NCBI GenBank assembly: GCA_050744245.1
Contig: JBOGGX010000209.1
Coordinates: 1 to 5,618 of the forward strand
DNA: 5,618 nucleotides
Origin: JBOGGX01 sp050744245
Lineage (GTDB): Bacteria; Actinomycetota; Acidimicrobiia; Acidimicrobiales; JBOGGX01
Reading direction: 5' to 3'
Shown here: one piece after another, positions 5,589 through 5,618 of the stretch
Numbering within the stretch: position 1 is the first letter of the stretch
Layout: each line of letters opens with the position of its first letter
The notes under the pieces: model-generated
Databases searched by the model: none
Told to the model about the DNA's origin: nothing
The model's input: only the letters and a program-made list of their open reading frames with translations
Made by a program: the position numbers and the translations under genes

Positions 5589-5618
5589 CCTCGGGCGCAG
5601 CCGACTCGGGCGCAGCCG
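5589..5618. repeat. 15-bp tandem duplication at the right edge
   Basis: CTCGGGCGCAGCCG occurs at 5590-5603 and again at 5605-5618, giving a 15-base period with one mismatch (C at 5589, A at 5604). In the frame of the GGDEF/EAL protein it reads as an in-frame ESAAP-type pentapeptide repeat just upstream of the chosen ATG. It may continue outside the window. Confidence 0.7.

Overview
This is a high-GC window with ordinary metabolic and signalling genes on both strands. Codon use, the HxlR-type regulator and the composite c-di-GMP protein suggest an actinobacterium, possibly Acidimicrobiia-like. That assignment is inference only; no rRNA or other marker gene is present. No tRNA, CRISPR array, transposase or phage gene was seen.

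Layout from left to right: (1) Bases 4-59 hold a strong two-part inverted repeat. Read leftwards, it buries a near-perfect Shine-Dalgarno sequence at the window edge. (2) A kynureninase (kynU) runs leftwards at 75-1220. Its protein homology continues about 22-25 residues upstream of the only usable start codon. (3) An HxlR-family winged-helix regulator with a C-terminal zinc-ribbon-like tail (1291-1890) lies just upstream of kynU on the same strand. Its N-terminal region is a 15-bp tandem repeat array, so the true start may be as far downstream as 1710. (4) The region up to about 2053 is a divergent control region. It contains two copies of a short palindrome 45 bp apart, a possible leftward promoter, and a 51-codon leader ORF with a good ribosome binding site. 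(5) A 12-helix MFS transporter runs rightwards from 2054 or 2072 to 3367. (6) A membrane-anchored GAF-like/GGDEF/EAL protein runs leftwards from 5577 (or from beyond the edge) to 3256. Its last 112 bases overlap the transporter gene tail to tail.

How the genes may work together: the regulator and kynU look like one leftward operon for kynurenine (tryptophan) breakdown, probably continuing past the left edge. The transporter is divergent from the regulator, an arrangement often seen for a regulator and its target, so it could be controlled by the same palindromes. The c-di-GMP protein looks unrelated to tryptophan breakdown. It has a degenerate GGDEF motif (GGDLF) and a complete set of EAL catalytic residues, so it is best read as a phosphodiesterase.

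No wholly new system is evident. The points most worth checking are the hidden ribosome binding site at the left edge, the missing kynU start, and the repeat and leader region upstream of the regulator.
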